From the NCBI GenBank assembly GCA_019232645.1, contig JAFANO010000006.1:1-7270 (forward strand): a stretch of 7,270 nt of DNA, given 5' to 3'. The notes under the pieces were generated by a model, which saw nothing but the letters and a program-made list of their open reading frames with translations, did not search any database and was not told where the DNA came from. The DNA is from Planctomycetaceae bacterium. GTDB lineage: Bacteria; Planctomycetota; Planctomycetia; Isosphaerales; Isosphaeraceae. How positions within the stretch are numbered: the first letter of the stretch is position 1; each line of letters opens with the position of its first letter. Positions 5,868 to 7,270 of the stretch are shown in pieces. Both the position numbers and the translations under genes were made by a program.

Positions 5868-7270
5868 TCACTTCCCCGTCGTCGCCGGCTTCGGCGAGGC
5901 CGCGGGGGGGTTGGTGCCGCCGGGGGCTTTGACGGCGGGGTCTTCGGTCTCCTTCTGGCCGAACGGGCCAGGCACGCCTGCGGGTGGTGGCGGGGGCGGG
6001 GGGAGGGTCGCCGGTTTGTCGCCGGGCACCATCTCGGGGAGGAGCGGGGCAGGCGCGGGGACCTCCTCGATCAGGGCCGGGTCGAGCTGGTCGACCCGAG
6101 GGATGATGATCTGGTCGCCGACGGTCAGGCGGTCGAAGGCGGGGACGGCATTCTTGTTGGCCGCCCAGAGGGCCTTGCAATACCGGCCCGAACTGTAGTA
6201 GAGCAGCGAGATCGTCCAGAAGTTCTCGCCGCTGCGGACCGTGTGGGTGTACGGGTATTGACCGTGAAAGTCTACCGGAGTTGAAATCGAGAATGCACCG
6301 CCGCCGAGGGCTTGATAGGTGTTTACGATGGCAGACAGTTGCTGCTCTTTGGTTTCGATCAAGGCCACTCTCGCGTCCCTGAGGTCACGCTGGGCGAATA
6401 GCACGTCTATGTATTCGGCGCGGGCACTCTGAAAAAGATTGCTGGCGACTTCGACTGAGCCCTCGAGCGATTTCAACTGCTGCTTCTTGATCTCGATGCT
6501 CTTGCTGTAGTTCTCCACCGTGGTCACGCGGTTGATCACCTCGGTGAAGGCGTTGAGGATTACGCGCTGGTAGTTGTAGATGGTCTGCAATTGCCTGGCG
6601 TTCGCGGTGAGGTACTGGGCCCTGATCGCTCTCTTGTTGACCAACGGCCCGACCAGGCTACCAGCGATTTCGCCAATCACGGCTTGCGGCTCGAACAGAT
6701 ATCTTAGGCCGGCCATGGACCGGAGGCCAACGCCGGCGTTGATCACCAGCTGAGGAAAGAAGTTGACCCGGGCGACCTTCACGTCGAGCCCGGCAGCCGC
6801 CAGCTCGCGCTCGGCTTGGCGGATATCGGGTCGGTTCTGAAGCAGCTGCGAGGGCACTCCTAAGCTCAGCGTGTGAATGTTCAGATCGTAGAATCCCGCA
6901 GACACGCGTTCGACAGGCTGCGGGTAGCGATTGGCGAGGAAGTTGATACGGTTCTCGCCCAGGATAATCTCCTGGTTAACGATCAGCTTTTCGCTCTGGT
7001 TCCTTTGAACCTCGGCCTGGAAACGCAGGACAGCCAGCTCGGTGCCGCGGGCTGCTGCCTTCCTGGCCTTGGCGACCTCGAGGCTTCGCTCCTGAAGCTC
7101 GATGATTTGATCCAGATTCTCAAGCCGTTTGTCGAGCGCCATAAGCCTGTAATAATTCTCGGCAATCTCAGCGACCAGACGGGTCACGAAGTAGTTCCGC
7201 CTCTCACTGGCGGCGACGTAGCGCTGCGCTGCCGCGTCCCTGGCATTCCGCAGCTGCCTATAGATGTCCA
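5868..7270 (-). CDS. RND efflux outer-membrane factor (TolC/NodT type) with C-terminal LysM-like domain, 5' end outside window
   Basis: Outer-membrane channel subunit that would dock onto the adaptor and carry substrate out of the cell. 466 residues are visible. The frame continues to the right edge (DIYRQLRNARDAAAQRYV upstream of the GTG at 7187), so the signal peptide and first part are missing. Visible features are the long amphipathic coiled-coil helices of OEP (PF02321-type) repeats, the family signature LLQNRPDIRQAERELAAAGL (about residues 142-161 of the visible part), AGVGLRSMAGLRYLFEPQAV in the second repeat, and a typical ending TYQALGGG (about 317-324). The protein does not stop there. 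It continues through FHGQYPY into a LysM-like segment (about 340-393, HTVRSGENFWTISLLYYSSG, then ALWAANKNAV and LTVGDQIIIPRV), then a Pro-rich tail with eight consecutive prolines. The added part is almost all G/C at third positions, unlike the TolC part. LysM domains bind peptidoglycan, so this may anchor the channel to the wall (inference). Confidence 0.93.
   Translation of the reverse strand, partial: DIYRQLRNARDAAAQRYVAASERRNYFVTRLVAEIAENYYRLMALDKRLENLDQIIELQERSLEVAKARKAAARGTELAVLRFQAEVQRNQSEKLIVNQEIILGENRINFLANRYPQPVERVSAGFYDLNIHTLSLGVPSQLLQNRPDIRQAERELAAAGLDVKVARVNFFPQLVINAGVGLRSMAGLRYLFEPQAVIGEIAGSLVGPLVNKRAIRAQYLTANARQLQTIYNYQRVILNAFTEVINRVTTVENYSKSIEIKKQQLKSLEGSVEVASNLFQSARAEYIDVLFAQRDLRDARVALIETKEQQLSAIVNTYQALGGGAFSISTPVDFHGQYPYTHTVRSGENFWTISLLYYSSGRYCKALWAANKNAVPAFDRLTVGDQIIIPRVDQLDPALIEEVPAPAPLLPEMVPGDKPATLPPPPPPPAGVPGPFGQKETEDPAVKAPGGTNPPAASPKPATTGK
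6092..6248 (-). other. LysM-like domain encoded in the outer-membrane factor gene
   Basis: The segment begins THTVRSGENFWTISLLYYSS and ends LTVGDQIIIP. This matches the LysM pattern of a Tyr/His-Thr-Val-x-x-Gly-(D/E)-x-x-W/I start, a central Asn (AANK) and a closing L-x-x-G-x-x-I-x-I-P. It lies after the natural end of the TolC fold and before a Pro-rich tail (about 5873-6090), inside one continuous frame. Confidence 0.75.

Noticed and set aside
5703..6269. Repeated 12-mer TGACCGTGAAAG (about 5704 and about 6258), near the IS66 remnant and the TolC/LysM join
   Set aside because: The similarity does not extend usefully on either side, and an exact 12-base match is expected about once or twice by chance in a window of this size.
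5742..6284. Plus-strand open frame (180 codons) opposite the LysM and Pro-rich tail
   Set aside because: Gly/Arg-rich antisense shadow of the GC-rich 3' end of the outer-membrane factor gene.
1..7270. CRISPR arrays, tRNA or rRNA genes, riboswitches, phage or toxin-antitoxin genes
   Set aside because: No regularly spaced repeats, no tRNA cloverleaf or rRNA-like sequence, and no recognisable genes of these kinds were seen on either strand.

Overview
The window is GC-rich bacterial DNA. It is dominated by a tripartite RND (resistance-nodulation-division) efflux system encoded on the minus strand. Three things suggest a planctomycete, possibly of the Isosphaeraceae type: the high G+C at third codon positions, the style of the efflux proteins (HAE-1-like pump, adaptor with an RND-like N-terminus, outer-membrane factor ending in a LysM-like domain), and an IS66 remnant with a DUF6444-type N-terminus. 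This assignment is inference from protein resemblance, not proof.

Layout in the direction of minus-strand transcription (right to left): (1) 7270-5868, an outer-membrane factor of the TolC/NodT type that enters from the right edge. It carries a C-terminal LysM-like domain and a proline-rich tail. (2) 5660-5457, a short IS66-type transposase N-terminal remnant whose end is overlapped by a strong GC hairpin. (3) 5268-4954, on the plus strand, a small winged-helix regulator. (4) 4820-4927, a regulatory region with a good sigma-70-type promoter pointing left (TTGATT-17 bp-TATAAT) and several inverted repeats, including TACGAC-N6-GTCGTA immediately downstream of the -10 box. (5) 4706-4341, a small predicted secreted or membrane-anchored protein of unknown function. 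(6) 3969-2725, the periplasmic adaptor (membrane fusion protein). (7) 2397-1, the inner-membrane RND pump, which runs off the left edge.

The likely logic is a divergently arranged local regulator controlling a leftward transcript for the small exported protein, the adaptor and the pump. The outer-membrane factor is encoded upstream, on the far side of the regulator and the IS remnant. Together the adaptor, pump and outer-membrane factor would form a proton-driven export channel across the envelope. The substrate cannot be read from the sequence.

The most unusual points are the adaptor's first ~70 residues, which look like the first transmembrane helix and early porter domain of an RND pump; the LysM-like domain and Pro-rich tail on the outer-membrane factor, with a codon-composition break at the join; and the cluster of inverted repeats around the divergent promoter. 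The core machinery belongs to well-known families, and I see no clearly new enzymatic system.
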